Shown here piece by piece: positions 47,497 through 57,633 of a stretch of DNA of 64,000 nucleotides. The notes below the pieces were generated by a model, which saw only the letters and a program-made list of their open reading frames with translations, had not been told where the DNA came from and did not search any database. Both the position numbers and the translations under genes were made by a program. Origin of the DNA: Borreliella lanei (GTDB lineage Bacteria > Spirochaetota > Spirochaetia > Borreliales > Borreliaceae); contig NZ_JACHFC010000003.1 of the NCBI RefSeq assembly GCF_014205895.1, positions 62,001 through 126,000 of the forward strand. Reading direction: 5' to 3'. Every line of letters starts with the position of its first letter. Position 1 is the stretch's first letter.

Positions 47497-48864
47497 CTAA
47501 TACTGATGATCTTTGTTAACAAACTTAGTAATGTGTGGCAAAAATAATATATCTGCCCTACCTGTAGGACCATTTCTATGTTTTGCTACAATAACCTTAG
47601 TTTCTATTGGTTCTATCTCAGCAGAAGACTCAAATTTAAAATCCTTATCCCTGTGAAGTAAAATTACAATATCGGCATCTTGCTCTAATGCTCCCGATTC
47701 CCTTAGACTGGCAAGATTAGGCTCACGCCCTTCCGTATCTCTTGTAAGCTGAGACAATGCAACAATAGGAATCTCAAGCTCTCTAGCAAGCTCTTTGAGA
47801 GATTTACTAATCGAAGCAACTTGTTCATGCCTTGGAAGATTTTTTGTCTCAAAAGAAATCAGGCTGATATAATCAACAAATATTATATCTATACCATAAA
47901 ATCGCTTAAGTTTTCTAGCCTGAGTTGCCAAAGTTAGCAAACTAATATTAGGAGTATCTTCAATATAAAGCTCAGAATCACTAATCTCATTTACAATATC
48001 ATTTAATGATTTTATCTCTTGTCCAGATAAAATGCTATTTTGAACTTTAAAGCTATCAATACAAGATTGAGAAGATATTATTCTTTTTATTAAAGCATCT
48101 GCTGTCATTTCAAGAGAAAAAAATCCTACTTTTTTCTTTTCTTCTTTTCTTAATGCTATAGCAGAAGCAATATTTAAAGCAAATGCCGTTTTACCGATGC
48201 TAGGACGAGCACCAACTATAATAAAATCACTATTTCTAAATCCCCCAATAAGAGAGTCAACCTTTCTAAAGCCACTTGGAATACCAAAGTTTGCTTCTTT
48301 TTTCTTCATACTGCGCTCATATATCTCATTATGAACGCGTTCTGCAATAACTTTAGCATGATATAGGTTTTTACTAGAATAATCTAACTCAATTGAAAGA
48401 ATCTTTTGTTGAGATTCTTCAACAATCTCATTAATAGATTTTGTAGAATCATTTATATAGTCATTAAGCTCTTTAGAAACATTTAAAATGCTTCTACGAA
48501 CACTCTGTTCTTTTACAATTTTCGCATAAACATTTATAGTTCTATCTGTTGGCAAATAAACTGAAAGTGAATCTAAATAATCTGGCAAATTGATTAAATC
48601 TTTTTTAATCAAAAGTTGTGTTTTTGAAACATGCTTAGATACTTCTTCAAAAACGGTAATAGGATCAATATTTTCCCTTTTTTCATAAAGCGAAACCATT
48701 GCTTTGAAAATCAACTTGTGAGTTTCATTGTAAAAATCATCTGCTCTTACATGAAAAGCAATTTGCTCTATCTTATCTGAATTATAAAATATACTAGAAA
48801 TTACCGCTTTTTCTGCACCATCATTAAAAAGAAGTGCAGAATTTGAAAAAGCTGCTAAAGCCAC
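47497..48864 (-). CDS. dnaB: Replicative DNA helicase
   Basis: A hexameric 5'-3' helicase of the replisome, 455 aa. The N-terminal DnaB domain (about 12-115) begins 'GAEKAVISSIFYNSDKIEQI'. The RecA-like domain has Walker A 'GARPSIGKTAFALN' (about 209-222), Walker B 'IDIIFVDYISLI', and the DnaB motifs 'VALSQLTRDTEGREPNLASL' and 'GALEQDADIVILLHRD'. The start is GTG at 48864. It is the last gene of the rpsF-ssb-rpsR-rplI-dnaB operon, 24 bp after rplI. Confidence 0.97.
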   Translation of the reverse strand: MALAAFSNSALLFNDGAEKAVISSIFYNSDKIEQIAFHVRADDFYNETHKLIFKAMVSLYEKRENIDPITVFEEVSKHVSKTQLLIKKDLINLPDYLDSLSVYLPTDRTINVYAKIVKEQSVRRSILNVSKELNDYINDSTKSINEIVEESQQKILSIELDYSSKNLYHAKVIAERVHNEIYERSMKKKEANFGIPSGFRKVDSLIGGFRNSDFIIVGARPSIGKTAFALNIASAIALRKEEKKKVGFFSLEMTADALIKRIISSQSCIDSFKVQNSILSGQEIKSLNDIVNEISDSELYIEDTPNISLLTLATQARKLKRFYGIDIIFVDYISLISFETKNLPRHEQVASISKSLKELARELEIPIVALSQLTRDTEGREPNLASLRESGALEQDADIVILLHRDKDFKFESSAEIEPIETKVIVAKHRNGPTGRADILFLPHITKFVNKDHQY

Positions 48865-48888
48865 AAACTACACCCTTTCTCTTTCAGC

Positions 48889-49389
48889 TTACTCATCTTC
48901 TTTATTCAACTTTTTACTTAAAGACTTTTTATCCTCTTGCTCTTTTTCTTTTTTTATCTCTACCTTAATAATAGAACTAATACCTTCATAAAGCTTAATT
49001 GTCACATCATAAGTTCCAAAAGTCTTTAAAGTTCCATGATGTATATCTATTTTTTTTCTCTCTATATCAAAACCAAGTTTTAAAAGTTCATCAGCAATAT
49101 TTAAACTGTTAACACTATGAAACAATTTGCCAGAATCATTAGATTTCATAAAAAATTCTAATTTAACAAGATCAAGCTTAGATTTCAGATCGTTGGCCAT
49201 TTGTTTTTTTGTTTCTTGCTTTTTCAATATTGATCTTCTTTTTTGATTAAAAATCTCAATATTATGTTTATTTGAAAAAACTGCAAAACCTTTGGGTAGT
49301 AAATAGTTTCTTGCAAATCCATCTCTTACCTCTACCGTATCTCCTTCTTTTCCAAGATTAATAAAATCTTCCTTTAAAATCACTTTCAT
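48889..49389 (-). CDS. rplI: 50S ribosomal protein L9
   Basis: A ribosomal protein at the base of the L1 stalk, 166 aa. The N-terminal domain '[17 protein letters not shown]' and '[15 protein letters not shown]' are the L9 signature. A long helix connects to the C-terminal domain, and an acidic/basic tail (about 140-166) is longer than in E. coli. I start at ATG 49389, because GGGGG lies 5 nt upstream and this gives the canonical N-terminus. A TTG at 49401 would add four residues. Confidence 0.96.
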   Translation of the reverse strand: MKVILKEDFINLGKEGDTVEVRDGFARNYLLPKGFAVFSNKHNIEIFNQKRRSILKKQETKKQMANDLKSKLDLVKLEFFMKSNDSGKLFHSVNSLNIADELLKLGFDIERKKIDIHHGTLKTFGTYDVTIKLYEGISSIIKVEIKKEKEQEDKKSLSKKLNKEDE

Positions 49390-49407
49390 AATTACCCCCA
49401 CAAATAA

Positions 49408-49698
49408 TTATTTTTTTACAAAAGGCAACAAAGCCATATATCTTGCCCGCTTAATTTCTAATGCCAAGCGCCTTTGATGCTTAGCAGAGGTTCCAGTAAT
49501 TCTTTTGGGTAAAATTTTACCTTGCTCAGTAATAAACTTTTTAAGAAAATCAAAATCCTTATAATCAGGATGTTTGCCAGAATCACAAAATTTACATGAC
49601 TTTCTCTTAAAAAATCTGAAATTTGAATTTTTCTTAAAGCCATCCTGCTGATTTTCAAATCTTGAATCTCTTTGATTTGTATCTCTATCTTTATACAT
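49408..49698 (-). CDS. rpsR: 30S ribosomal protein S18
   Basis: A platform protein of the small subunit that pairs with S6, 96 aa from the chosen ATG at 49698. The family core is '[20 protein letters not shown]' and '[20 protein letters not shown]'. A '[14 protein letters not shown]' stretch with two Cys precedes it, as in Zn-type S18. An earlier ATG (49713) overlaps the ssb stop and lacks a ribosome-binding site, whereas GGAG lies 9 nt before 49698. Confidence 0.95.
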   Translation of the reverse strand: MYKDRDTNQRDSRFENQQDGFKKNSNFRFFKRKSCKFCDSGKHPDYKDFDFLKKFITEQGKILPKRITGTSAKHQRRLALEIKRARYMALLPFVKK

Positions 49699-49712
49699 AA
49701 ACTTAAACTCCA

Positions 49713-50162
49713 TTAAAAAGGTATATCTTCGCTAAATTTATCATCAACAATATCAATATCCTTAACTACATCTTCTTTTTGATGGTTTGTCAAACTATTA
49801 ATATCTGAATCTTGCATTTGAATAGTATTAGAACCTGAACTAAACATTTGCAAATTATCTACAAATATATTTACCTTACTCCTCTTATCACCCGTATTCC
49901 TATCTTGCCAGCTTTCATATTTAAGAGATCCACTTACCACAACTTGTTTGCCCTTTTTCAAATAATCGTTGAGACTTTCAGCTCTCTTTGAAAAAATAAC
50001 ACAATCAAAATATTGTGGATAATCAATCCATTCATCATTTTTCTTCATTCTTCTATTATTAGCTAAAGAAAACCTAAGAATAGCCATGCCACTTTCTGTA
50101 TAAGAAAGCTCAGAATCTCTTGTAAGCCTACCAGACAATACTAATGAATTAATATCAGCCAT
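49713..50162 (-). CDS. ssb: Single-stranded DNA-binding protein
   Basis: A 149-aa OB-fold protein that coats single-stranded DNA. The start '[20 protein letters not shown]' and '[20 protein letters not shown]' are typical, with '[19 protein letters not shown]' after. The acidic C-terminal tip '[10 protein letters not shown]' is the usual docking peptide for SSB partners. It lies between rpsF and rpsR, the common arrangement. Confidence 0.96.
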   Translation of the reverse strand: MADINSLVLSGRLTRDSELSYTESGMAILRFSLANNRRMKKNDEWIDYPQYFDCVIFSKRAESLNDYLKKGKQVVVSGSLKYESWQDRNTGDKRSKVNIFVDNLQMFSSGSNTIQMQDSDINSLTNHQKEDVVKDIDIVDDKFSEDIPF

Positions 50163-50173
50163 TCAAAACCCTC

Positions 50174-50593
50174 TTATTTTTCCTGAATATCTGTGCTTTC
50201 AGAACCTGTTGGTGTTTCAACCTTAGAGACACCTTTAAGACTGTCTTTATCAATATTGTCTCTAAATTCTCTAAAACTTCTTCTTTTGATTTTTTTAGTA
50301 TTGATCTTTCTAACTATTTTGACCAAAATCATATACCTAAGCAAGTTTTTAATTAACTTAAGCCTTGATTCAAGTTCTTTTAAATTATTACCTTCCATAC
50401 TAAACTCTATTATTTCATAACGACCTCTGGCCTGCTTTTTAATAGGATATTCTAAGGCTCTCTCTCCAATAAAATTACTAACAATATCGGTTGCGCCAAA
50501 AAATTCTAAAGATTTTTTAACCTCTTCTAAAGAACCTTTATATTCAATTTCTTCACTTTTAAACAAAAAACATGCCTCATATCTTTTAATCAT
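50174..50593 (-). CDS. rpsF: 30S ribosomal protein S6
   Basis: A small-subunit protein that dimerises with S18, 139 aa. The N-terminus 'IKRYEACFLFKSEEIEYKG' and 'KKQARGRYEIIEFSMEG' follow the S6 pattern. The C-terminal tail (about 105-139) is charged and longer than needed for the fold. AAGGAG lies 8 nt before the ATG. The operon promoter is at 50651-50679, leaving a leader of about 50 nt that can fold over the ribosome-binding site. Confidence 0.94.
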   Translation of the reverse strand: MIKRYEACFLFKSEEIEYKGSLEEVKKSLEFFGATDIVSNFIGERALEYPIKKQARGRYEIIEFSMEGNNLKELESRLKLIKNLLRYMILVKIVRKINTKKIKRRSFREFRDNIDKDSLKGVSKVETPTGSESTDIQEK

Positions 50594-50601
50594 TACTAAA
50601 A

Positions 50602-50640
50602 CTCCTTATGGTCTATCGCATTGCAAATATGCAACAAAGG
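50602..50640 (-). promoter_or_regulatory. Foldable rpsF leader, candidate ribosomal-protein autoregulation site
   Basis: In the minus-strand leader, CCTT (50637-50640) can pair with AAGG of the AAGGAG ribosome-binding site (50602-50607). Between them TTGCA/TGCAA (50621-50634) forms a hairpin. S6:S18 binding to rpsF leaders is known in several bacteria; whether this leader carries that exact motif is not shown. Confidence 0.4.
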
Positions 50641-50650
50641 CTACTTAGTT

Positions 50651-50679
50651 AGTATATAAAAGAGACCAATTTTTTTCAA
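50651..50679 (-). promoter_or_regulatory. Promoter of the rpsF-ssb-rpsR-rplI-dnaB operon
   Basis: TTGAAA (50674-50679) and TATACT (50651-50656) on the minus strand with exactly 17 bp between. Transcription should begin near 50644. Confidence 0.8.
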
Positions 50680-50732
50680 CAATAAAAACTTTTTATAATA
50701 TACAAAAGGTAATTAAAAAATAATCTTAACCT

Positions 50733-52427
50733 CTAATCTTCTTCTGATTCGCTAAGCTTATAGGTTTTCCCCAATTTGCCTTGCTTTTCAAGTTTTTTAT
50801 CTTCTTTCATTTCAATATAAGTCTTAAAGCCTTTTTTTACATTATCAACTGCAACCATAACACTAGCTTCGAAAAGACTCTTTGGAGAATAGGTATCAAT
50901 AGCCTTTTTAATATAATAAACATTAGATCCGTAAAAGAGCTGAACTTTGCTATTAACAAGAGCTACTTTAAGAACTCCAGCCTCTTTAAGTAAATCATTA
51001 TCAACAAGCTCAGTATTAACAACATCTACATGCAATCTTGTAGAACAAACATCAAGCTTTGTAATATTATCAAATCCACCAAGACCTTGAATTAAAAGAT
51101 GAGCAATCCCAAGGCTCTCTAGCTTGCCTTCTTGTCCTTCAAAAAATGGATCATCTGTAACAAATATCTGAAAATCAAAATATCTATAAAGCCAACTAAA
51201 AGTAAAATAATAAAGAGCAAAAAATATTGCTCCTAAAGGTACTATACTAATCCAATTTGTCTTAGAATTTCCTTGAAGTATTCCAAACATAAAAAAATCC
51301 AAAAATCCAGTAGAAAAGGTATTGCCAATCGTAACATCAAAAAAATTAGCAAGCAACAATGCAAATCCTGAATAAGTGGCATGAACAAAATAAAGCAAAG
51401 GCGCTGTAAAAATAAACAAAAATTCTAAAGGCTCAGTTATTCCTGTTAAAAAAGCTGTTAAAGCTCCAGATAAAAGAAGCGCTGCAACCTTATTTTTATC
51501 TTCATGAACAATGCCCTTGTAAACCCCCAATGCTGCTCCAGGCAGTCCAAACATAATAGAGAGATAAAATCCACTGCTAATCTTGGCAAAGCCTGATGAA
51601 AATTTACCAAGTGATGGGTCTAATAGTTGAGCATAAAATATATTCTTAAGACCTCTAACGGTATTGCCATTAACAATCTCTACTCCTCCCAAAGAAGTAA
51701 ACTCAAAAGGAAAAGATAAAATAGAATGCAACCCCAAAGGCAATAAAAGCCTATTTAAAAATCCATAAAGAAAACTACCAAAATATTCAAACTTAAAAAC
51801 AAACACACCTAAAGATGCAATTAACTTGTCAAAACTTGACCAAATCAAACAAAAAAATATCGCCAAAACAACACAAAAAGGCAATATTATTACTATAGGT
51901 ACAAAATGGCACTCTGAAAAGAAAATAAAAGGCTTGGGCAGCTTCATGTTATAAAATTTGTTATGCAAATAGCCAACTACAAGACCTACCGCTAAAGAAC
52001 CTGCAATTCCCGTATTTAAAGTCTGAACACCCAAAAAATTTATACGCCCCACAGAAGACATTGCCTCTGCTTCAACAAGTCCTGAAAAGGTCTCAATAAA
52101 ATAATTTTCAGTAATATTAAATGTTAAATAACCAATAAGGCCCCCTAAAGCAGCTGTTCCCTGCCCCATTCTTGCAACTCCAATAGAAATTCCAATAGAA
52201 AAAATTAAAGGCATATTGAGAAGAATAGCATTGCCTATAGCCTTCATTAAGCCTAAAACATTTTGAATAAAAATTTTATCAATATAAACAATACTAGAAG
52301 AATTTGAAAATACAGATCCAATGCCAATCAATAAACATGAAACTGGTAAAATAGAAATAGGCACTCGCAGTGCTTTAGAAAATTTTTGCAAACTTGAAAA
52401 GTTAATTATTTTAATAAAATTAATCAT
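50733..52427 (-). CDS. malX: PTS transporter, glucose/maltose-type EIIBC
   Basis: A sugar-specific phosphotransferase permease, 564 aa. The IIC membrane domain (about 1-420) has roughly ten helices and 'LTGITEPLEFLFIF' (about 327-340), a conserved sugar-site block. The IIB domain (about 438-530) carries the phosphorylated Cys461 in 'KLDVCSTRLHVDVV'. There is no attached IIA. I start at ATG 52427, because GGAGAGG lies 6 nt upstream; the reading from 52457 is not preceded by such a site. From sequence the substrate could be glucose, maltose or a related glucoside; the symbol is by analogy. Confidence 0.88.
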   Translation of the reverse strand: MINFIKIINFSSLQKFSKALRVPISILPVSCLLIGIGSVFSNSSSIVYIDKIFIQNVLGLMKAIGNAILLNMPLIFSIGISIGVARMGQGTAALGGLIGYLTFNITENYFIETFSGLVEAEAMSSVGRINFLGVQTLNTGIAGSLAVGLVVGYLHNKFYNMKLPKPFIFFSECHFVPIVIILPFCVVLAIFFCLIWSSFDKLIASLGVFVFKFEYFGSFLYGFLNRLLLPLGLHSILSFPFEFTSLGGVEIVNGNTVRGLKNIFYAQLLDPSLGKFSSGFAKISSGFYLSIMFGLPGAALGVYKGIVHEDKNKVAALLLSGALTAFLTGITEPLEFLFIFTAPLLYFVHATYSGFALLLANFFDVTIGNTFSTGFLDFFMFGILQGNSKTNWISIVPLGAIFFALYYFTFSWLYRYFDFQIFVTDDPFFEGQEGKLESLGIAHLLIQGLGGFDNITKLDVCSTRLHVDVVNTELVDNDLLKEAGVLKVALVNSKVQLFYGSNVYYIKKAIDTYSPKSLFEASVMVAVDNVKKGFKTYIEMKEDKKLEKQGKLGKTYKLSESEED

Positions 52428-52466
52428 GCTAAGCCTCTCCAATGCTAATTTCAGCAAACACTATTT

Positions 52467-52495
52467 ATTATAAAGCTTTTTTTGCAAAAAAAAAC
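52467..52495 (-). promoter_or_regulatory. PTS gene promoter with an A/T palindrome in its spacer
   Basis: TATAAT is at 52467-52472 on the minus strand, 40 bp before the ATG. The spacer holds TTTTTTTGCAAAAAAA (52477-52492), a perfect 16-bp palindrome centred on GC. The -35 at 17-bp spacing (GTTTTT, 52490-52495) is poor, which suits a promoter needing a regulator. Confidence 0.5.
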
Positions 52496-52567
52496 TTTAC
52501 TTATTAAATAAGCCTAATAATAAGATTCGACAAATCAAGCAATATTTAATTTGATCTTGAGAAAAAC

Positions 52568-52595
52568 TTACAATTACAGTAATGTATTATATATT
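52568..52595 (+). promoter_or_regulatory. Possible promoter of the hemolysin III family gene
   Basis: TTACAA (52568-52573) and TATATT (52590-52595) are 16 bp apart, about 37 bp before the GTG start. AT-richness makes chance matches likely. Confidence 0.35.
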
Positions 52596-52632
52596 TTTTA
52601 TAAATTAATGATAAAACAACGGAGGTAAGGCT

Positions 52633-53334
52633 GTGCTTAGAGAAAATAAACTTAAAAATTACTCGTTAAGCGATGTTAATACAAGCAAAATACCAAAAAA
52701 TGAACTTTTTAGTTCAATATCACATCTTTTTGGGATCATTTTGTCTATCATTGGAACAACAATTCTTGTTACAATATCTACTCTTAAGAAAAAAGATTTA
52801 CATATACTTGTATTCTTTATTTACGGATTTTCAATGACCCTATTATATGTAATGAGCACTCTTTACCACATATTTCCAAAAGGAAGTAAAATAAAAAAAA
52901 TATTTAGAAAATTTGATCATATTTCAATATTTATTCTAATAGCAGGAACATATACTCCTGCATGTGCAATCCTTGTACCAAACAAATCAGGACTAATCAT
53001 CTTATGCATAGTATGGAGTCTAGCTATAATCGGAATCATTTTTAAAGCAATATTTACAAATAGCCCTGGATGGTTTAATGGATCCATATTTATAATCATG
53101 GGATGGATTATCATTTTTAAAATTAAGCCCATTTATAAGGCCCTCAACGGAAAAGGATTTTTTTGGTTAGTTTTTGGTGGAATCGTATATACAATAGGCG
53201 GAATAGTATACATATTAAGTAAAAAATTTAATCCAACAATTAATATGAAAATGCATGATGTATTTCATGTATTAATAATAATCGCATCAGCATCTCACTT
53301 TTGGCTTATGCTAAAATACATTTCTAATTTTTAA
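52633..53334 (+). CDS. Hemolysin III / PAQR-family membrane protein
   Basis: A seven-helix membrane protein, 233 aa, normal for bacterial Hly-III (YqfA-like). The conserved metal-site residues are seen in '[17 protein letters not shown]' (first His), '[19 protein letters not shown]' (Asp/His) and '[17 protein letters not shown]' (two or three His). It shares the fold of PAQR receptors/ceramidases; 'hemolysin' is historical. The start is GTG with a strong GGAGG upstream. Its end overlaps the convergent rseP by 4 nt. Confidence 0.9.
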   Translation: MLRENKLKNYSLSDVNTSKIPKNELFSSISHLFGIILSIIGTTILVTISTLKKKDLHILVFFIYGFSMTLLYVMSTLYHIFPKGSKIKKIFRKFDHISIFILIAGTYTPACAILVPNKSGLIILCIVWSLAIIGIIFKAIFTNSPGWFNGSIFIIMGWIIIFKIKPIYKALNGKGFFWLVFGGIVYTIGGIVYILSKKFNPTINMKMHDVFHVLIIIASASHFWLMLKYISNF

Positions 53335-54632
53335 TTAAATATATTTAAAAGACCTTTCAAATCGTTAAAAAGGCCTAAACCAAAAAGAAACAGCCCAAAA
53401 AAAATGCCAACGCTATAAAAAGAATAAATGGTTTTGGCCTTAAATCTTTTTCCACGCAAAAGTTCAATAAAGCTGATAAAAATTTGTCCCCCATCAAAAA
53501 TAGGTATTACAATAAAAAATAAATTCATACCAGCAAGAATTAAGCTCAAGAAAGAAATGCTATTAATCCAATACAATAACCCTAAAGAATAAGATGAAGA
53601 GAGAATGCCTACAATTCCAACAGGGCCTGATACACTCTTAGAAGTATTTAAAAAATTTGTTATTAATAAAAAAATAGAATACAAAATTTCTTGCAAAGTA
53701 TTTACAACCTTTAAAAAAGAATTTTTAATGGCACTTGAAACATTTTCTACTTTAGCTATCCTTTTTAAAGGTGGTGAAAAATATATACCAATCATTTTGT
53801 TTTTATCATGAAATACTAATTTTGAAGAAAAAATCTCTCCATTTCTAGAAAACTTAATCTCCACAACATCCGAATTTAAATTCTTAAGAAAATTATCTAA
53901 ATCTCTTTTATTTTTCAAAAGAATATTATCAATGCTAATTATTTCGTCTCCCGGTTTCATTCCCGCAATCTTAGCAGGAGAATTTAAAACCACATCTGCT
54001 ATCACGAGATCAATCCAAGGGCCAATTTCTTTTAAAAAATCTTGCAAACTAACAGTCTCTTGAAAAGTAATATTTTCTTTTTCCCTTAAAACATCAAATG
54101 TAACTGTGGATTTTTCCTCAGGAATAACTTTTCTTAAATCAGAAAAATATTCAATTTTTTTATTATTAACCTTTAATATAACATCGCCATCTCTAAATTT
54201 ATCTTTTAAAAAAGAATCTTTATTTAAAATACTAACCCTTGAAGAATAATCAAAATATATAACACCCGCCATACTTATAAAAATGAAAACAAAAAATGAA
54301 AAAATCAAATTAAACAAAGGGCCTGCAAAGTATATTAAAATTTTTTTAAAATGTGAAATTCCAAACAAAGAATCTTTATCTGCTTCTAATTCTTTATTTG
54401 CCTTAAGCTCCTTTTCTAAGTGATCAAATCCCTTAAGCTTGCAATATCCTCCTAGAAGGATTGGAGAAAGTCTATACTCAGTATTATTAATTTTAAACTT
54501 TAATATGCTAGGACCTATGCCTACAGAAAAAACTTCAACCTTAACTTTAAAAAGTTTAGCAAACAAAAAGTGCCCTAGCTCATGAATAAATATTATAAAA
54601 CTAAGAGCCAGCACGCTAAAAAAAATATACAT
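53331..54632 (-). CDS. rseP: Site-2 intramembrane metalloprotease RseP
   Basis: A membrane zinc protease that cleaves within membrane helices (signal-peptide remnants or anti-sigma factors in other bacteria), 433 aa. The active-site motif is HELGH (17-21). A PDZ domain lies near 195-270 ('[19 protein letters not shown]'). The third ligand lies in '[11 protein letters not shown]', where the family has LDGG. I start at ATG 54632 with GGAGG 6 nt upstream; TTG 54644 would add four residues. It is the downstream end of the rpsB-tsf-frr-uppS-cdsA-rseP string. Confidence 0.94.
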   Translation of the reverse strand: MYIFFSVLALSFIIFIHELGHFLFAKLFKVKVEVFSVGIGPSILKFKINNTEYRLSPILLGGYCKLKGFDHLEKELKANKELEADKDSLFGISHFKKILIYFAGPLFNLIFSFFVFIFISMAGVIYFDYSSRVSILNKDSFLKDKFRDGDVILKVNNKKIEYFSDLRKVIPEEKSTVTFDVLREKENITFQETVSLQDFLKEIGPWIDLVIADVVLNSPAKIAGMKPGDEIISIDNILLKNKRDLDNFLKNLNSDVVEIKFSRNGEIFSSKLVFHDKNKMIGIYFSPPLKRIAKVENVSSAIKNSFLKVVNTLQEILYSIFLLITNFLNTSKSVSGPVGIVGILSSSYSLGLLYWINSISFLSLILAGMNLFFIVIPIFDGGQIFISFIELLRGKRFKAKTIYSFYSVGIFFGLFLFGLGLFNDLKGLLNIFN

Positions 54633-54650
54633 AATTTCCTCCAAAAATCA

Positions 54651-55502
54651 CTAAGATAGGTATAAATAAAATATTGGACCTGTCAAAAGAAAAGAATCAA
54701 TCGAATCAAGAGCCCCGCCTCTACCAGGAACGATTTTCCCAGAATCTTTTACTCCAGCGCTTCGTTTTAATCCAGATTCAAACAAGTCGCCAATAATGGT
54801 AAAAACTCCAATCAAAATGCCAAAAATAATAGATTCCCCATAGCTTAAATTTATTAATCTAAAAATTACAGCAAATATAGCAGTAAACACAGAAAACAAA
54901 ATGCCCCCAAAAAACCCCATTAATGTTTTATTTGGACTAATAATAGTAGGACGATAGCTGTTTTTACCTAAAAAATAACCAAAAAGATATGCAAAAGTAT
55001 CGTTTCCACTTACCATAGCAAAAAGTATTAACATTAAAAATGGTGCCTTAGGTAAAGTTGTAATAGAAACCGTAAAAGACATTAATGCCCCAGGATATAT
55101 AAGTATAAAAAGTATTGACGTTGCTTGAGACAAAAAGTTTCCAATCTCATGTTCTTTAATAAACACCAAATCAACAATCCAATTGCTAAAAACTAATGCT
55201 ACAACCAAGTAATATATTAAATTCATGCCCAAGTAAAAAACATTAAAATGAATATATGTTAAAATTGGGGGAACAAACCCTAAAAAAAAAGATAATATAC
55301 TCGAAAGTCCTGAAGATTTGAATTTTAATTTTAATAAATCATTAACTTCTTTTGCAGCAAAGCCACTAAATATAAAAATTAAAATATTAAGGAATAAATA
55401 ATGTTTAAAATCTAAAAATATCAAAAATAAAATCAAAGGAACAAAAAATAGAAATGTTCCCAACCTTGCAAAAAAAGCAAATCTCTTAACCTCACTCAAC
55501 AA
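54651..55502 (-). CDS. cdsA: Phosphatidate cytidylyltransferase (CDP-diglyceride synthase)
   Basis: Makes CDP-diacylglycerol from phosphatidate and CTP. It is a polytopic membrane enzyme, about 283 aa from the chosen start. The signature block near the C-terminus is 'FESGLKRSAGVKDSGKIVPG' followed by 'RGGALDSIDSFL'. Earlier 'GNDTFAYLFGYFLGKN' is also conserved. I start at TTG 55502 or 55499, just after the uppS stop, because GGGAG lies 5-8 nt upstream. An ATG at 55589 would extend back through 86 nt of uppS with an unrelated-looking N-terminus. Confidence 0.9.
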   Translation of the reverse strand: MLSEVKRFAFFARLGTFLFFVPLILFLIFLDFKHYLFLNILIFIFSGFAAKEVNDLLKLKFKSSGLSSILSFFLGFVPPILTYIHFNVFYLGMNLIYYLVVALVFSNWIVDLVFIKEHEIGNFLSQATSILFILIYPGALMSFTVSITTLPKAPFLMLILFAMVSGNDTFAYLFGYFLGKNSYRPTIISPNKTLMGFFGGILFSVFTAIFAVIFRLINLSYGESIIFGILIGVFTIIGDLFESGLKRSAGVKDSGKIVPGRGGALDSIDSFLLTGPIFYLYLS

Positions 55503-55503
55503 A

Positions 55504-56196
55504 TCATCTCCCAAAATTTCTTCTTCTAAATTGGAAACATTCCAAATCCTTACTATATCTATTGTCATAATATTCAGGCCACAAAACATTTGAAAAAATT
55601 AATTCAGAATAAGCAATCCTCCATAAGAAAAAATTACTTATTCTAATATTTCCGCCTGTACGTATTAAAAGATCAAGATCAGGCAGTTCTGGATTGTCTA
55701 AAAAACTGGAAAAAGTATTCTCATTCAAAGATTTTAAATCAAAATCACTTAAAACAAATTTTTTAACAGCTCTAAGTATTTCATTGCGACCTCCATAATT
55801 GATTGCCAAATTTAAAATAAGGTTGTTGAAATTTTCAGAGAATCTAATAGAATCTTTTATAGAACTTTTTACTTCCTCACTTAAAGACTCAACATCTCCT
55901 GAAACTATTATTTTTATTCCATTTTTTTTGTAAAAATCAAATTCGGCTCTCAAATAGTTAGCAATTAAAAACATTAACTTTTCTATCTCACAATAATCCC
56001 TTTTCCAGTTCTCAGTAGAAAATACATAAAAGGATAAATATTTAATACCTACCCTTAAAGAATGCTTAACTATTTCTTTTGCTCTTTTAAGACCCTCTTT
56101 ATAACCTTCCAAAGAAGACAATCCTTTACTTAAAGCCCACCTTCTATTGCCATCCATAATGATTCCAACATGACTTGGAAGAGAACCTTTATTCAT
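55504..56196 (-). CDS. uppS: Undecaprenyl diphosphate synthase (cis-prenyltransferase)
   Basis: Builds the undecaprenyl carrier lipid for peptidoglycan. It is 230 aa. '[20 protein letters not shown]' (9-28) contains the catalytic Asp15 and the pyrophosphate-binding Asn/Arg. '[15 protein letters not shown]' and the C-terminal '[19 protein letters not shown]' followed by 'AYSELIF' are also family hallmarks. It lies 5 bp after frr, and its stop is next to the cdsA start. Confidence 0.96.
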   Translation of the reverse strand: MNKGSLPSHVGIIMDGNRRWALSKGLSSLEGYKEGLKRAKEIVKHSLRVGIKYLSFYVFSTENWKRDYCEIEKLMFLIANYLRAEFDFYKKNGIKIIVSGDVESLSEEVKSSIKDSIRFSENFNNLILNLAINYGGRNEILRAVKKFVLSDFDLKSLNENTFSSFLDNPELPDLDLLIRTGGNIRISNFFLWRIAYSELIFSNVLWPEYYDNRYSKDLECFQFRRRNFGR

Positions 56197-56201
56197 GGGA
56201 C

Positions 56202-56756
56202 TTAAGCTTCCATTATTTCTTGAATTTTAGATTCTAAAATAGAATCTATCTTTTTAATATAAATATCTGTAGATTTCTGAATATCATCTAAAATTCTTTT
56301 TAAACTATCCTCGGTGATTTCCGAATCTTTTTCTTGCTTTCTAACCTTATTGTTTAAATCCTGTCGTATATTTCTAGTTGAAATTTTATGTTCTTCTGCT
56401 ATTTTTTTAGCATGCTTTACAATGTCTTGCCGCCTTTCACTAGTTAATGCTGGAACCTTAATTCTAATAACAGAACCATCACTTGAAGGGTTCATAGAAA
56501 GATCAGAATTAAGTATGGCTTGTTCTATCTTATTTAAGATGCTTTTATCCCAAGGTTGAATAACAACAAGCCTTGCTTCAGGAACTCTAATACTTGACAC
56601 TTGAGTTATAGGCGTTCTTTGGCCATGGTATTGAATAAAAATTTTTTCAAAAATATTACTATTAATTCTACCTGTTCTTAACGTTTTATATTCATTGCCA
56701 AGCGATAAAAGAACCTTGCTCATCTTTTCATCTAGAAAAGCCTTATAATCTTCCAT
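56202..56756 (-). CDS. frr: Ribosome recycling factor
   Basis: Splits post-termination ribosomes together with EF-G. It is 184 aa, the standard length. '[20 protein letters not shown]' (27-46), '[10 protein letters not shown]' and '[20 protein letters not shown]' are the family blocks. AAGGAGGAG precedes the ATG by 5-6 nt. It is between tsf and uppS, the widespread order. Confidence 0.97.
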   Translation of the reverse strand: MEDYKAFLDEKMSKVLLSLGNEYKTLRTGRINSNIFEKIFIQYHGQRTPITQVSSIRVPEARLVVIQPWDKSILNKIEQAILNSDLSMNPSSDGSVIRIKVPALTSERRQDIVKHAKKIAEEHKISTRNIRQDLNNKVRKQEKDSEITEDSLKRILDDIQKSTDIYIKKIDSILESKIQEIMEA

Positions 56757-56790
56757 ATAAACTCCTCCTTGCTGATAAAAAGCACATTAT

Positions 56791-57630
56791 CTACCCTATT
56801 CTTAAATACTTAAACTCAACTATTTCCATTTTGCTTGAAATTGCTTTTGAAATCTCTTCAAGCATTTCCCTTACAGTTATTTTATCATTCTTTACAAAAC
56901 TTTGCTCAAGAAGAGAAATTTCAGCAAGATGTTTTTTGATTTTTCCCGCAACTATACCTTTGATTATGCTTTCTGGCTTACCGCTAGATTCTAATTGTTT
57001 AGAAAATATCTCTTCTTGCTCTTTAATATAATTTGGACAAACATCATCATTTCTCAAATAAACAGGAGCAAAAGCAGCCACATGCAAAGCTAAATCCATA
57101 GCAAAATTTTGAAACATTTTATCTTCGGTTTTAGAAAAATCATCTACTTTTAATTTAACTAAAACGCCTATCTTGGATTGTTCACCATGCAAATAAATTT
57201 TTACAAATTCATTAGATTGAATTTCAGTAATAAAAATTTTTTTAACCTGAATATTTTCTTTTATTGTTGCTGCCAAATTTTTAAGCTCTAACTCTTGAGA
57301 ACTAGTTAAAGAATCTTTTCCGCTTTCTACCAATTCCTTAATCAAAGAACTGCCAAAATTAACAAAATTATGATTTAAAGCAACAAAGTCTGTTTCACAA
57401 GAAACAAGCAAAAGCCCAGCATTAACATTATTTGAATATGAGAATACTCTACCTTCTTTTGCATCTCGGTCAAGTCTTTTCTCAGCAGATGCAATTCCCA
57501 TTTCTCTAAGTTTTTTCTTAGCCAATTCAAAGTCTCCACCAGCAGCGGACAAAGCTTTTTTACAATCTCCAAAACCAGCATTGGTTTCTTCTCGAAGCTT
57601 TTTTACATCTTGAGGACTAATAATGCTCAT
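56791..57630 (-). CDS. tsf: Elongation factor Ts
   Basis: The guanine-nucleotide exchange factor for EF-Tu, 279 aa. The N-terminal module '[20 protein letters not shown]' (9-28) and '[16 protein letters not shown]' are typical, although the usual T-G-A-G-M-M-D turn is N-A-G-F-G-D here. '[20 protein letters not shown]' is the conserved second block. GGGGAGA lies before the ATG. It is 3 bp after rpsB. Confidence 0.97.
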   Translation of the reverse strand: MSIISPQDVKKLREETNAGFGDCKKALSAAGGDFELAKKKLREMGIASAEKRLDRDAKEGRVFSYSNNVNAGLLLVSCETDFVALNHNFVNFGSSLIKELVESGKDSLTSSQELELKNLAATIKENIQVKKIFITEIQSNEFVKIYLHGEQSKIGVLVKLKVDDFSKTEDKMFQNFAMDLALHVAAFAPVYLRNDDVCPNYIKEQEEIFSKQLESSGKPESIIKGIVAGKIKKHLAEISLLEQSFVKNDKITVREMLEEISKAISSKMEIVEFKYLRIG

Positions 57631-57633
57631 AAA

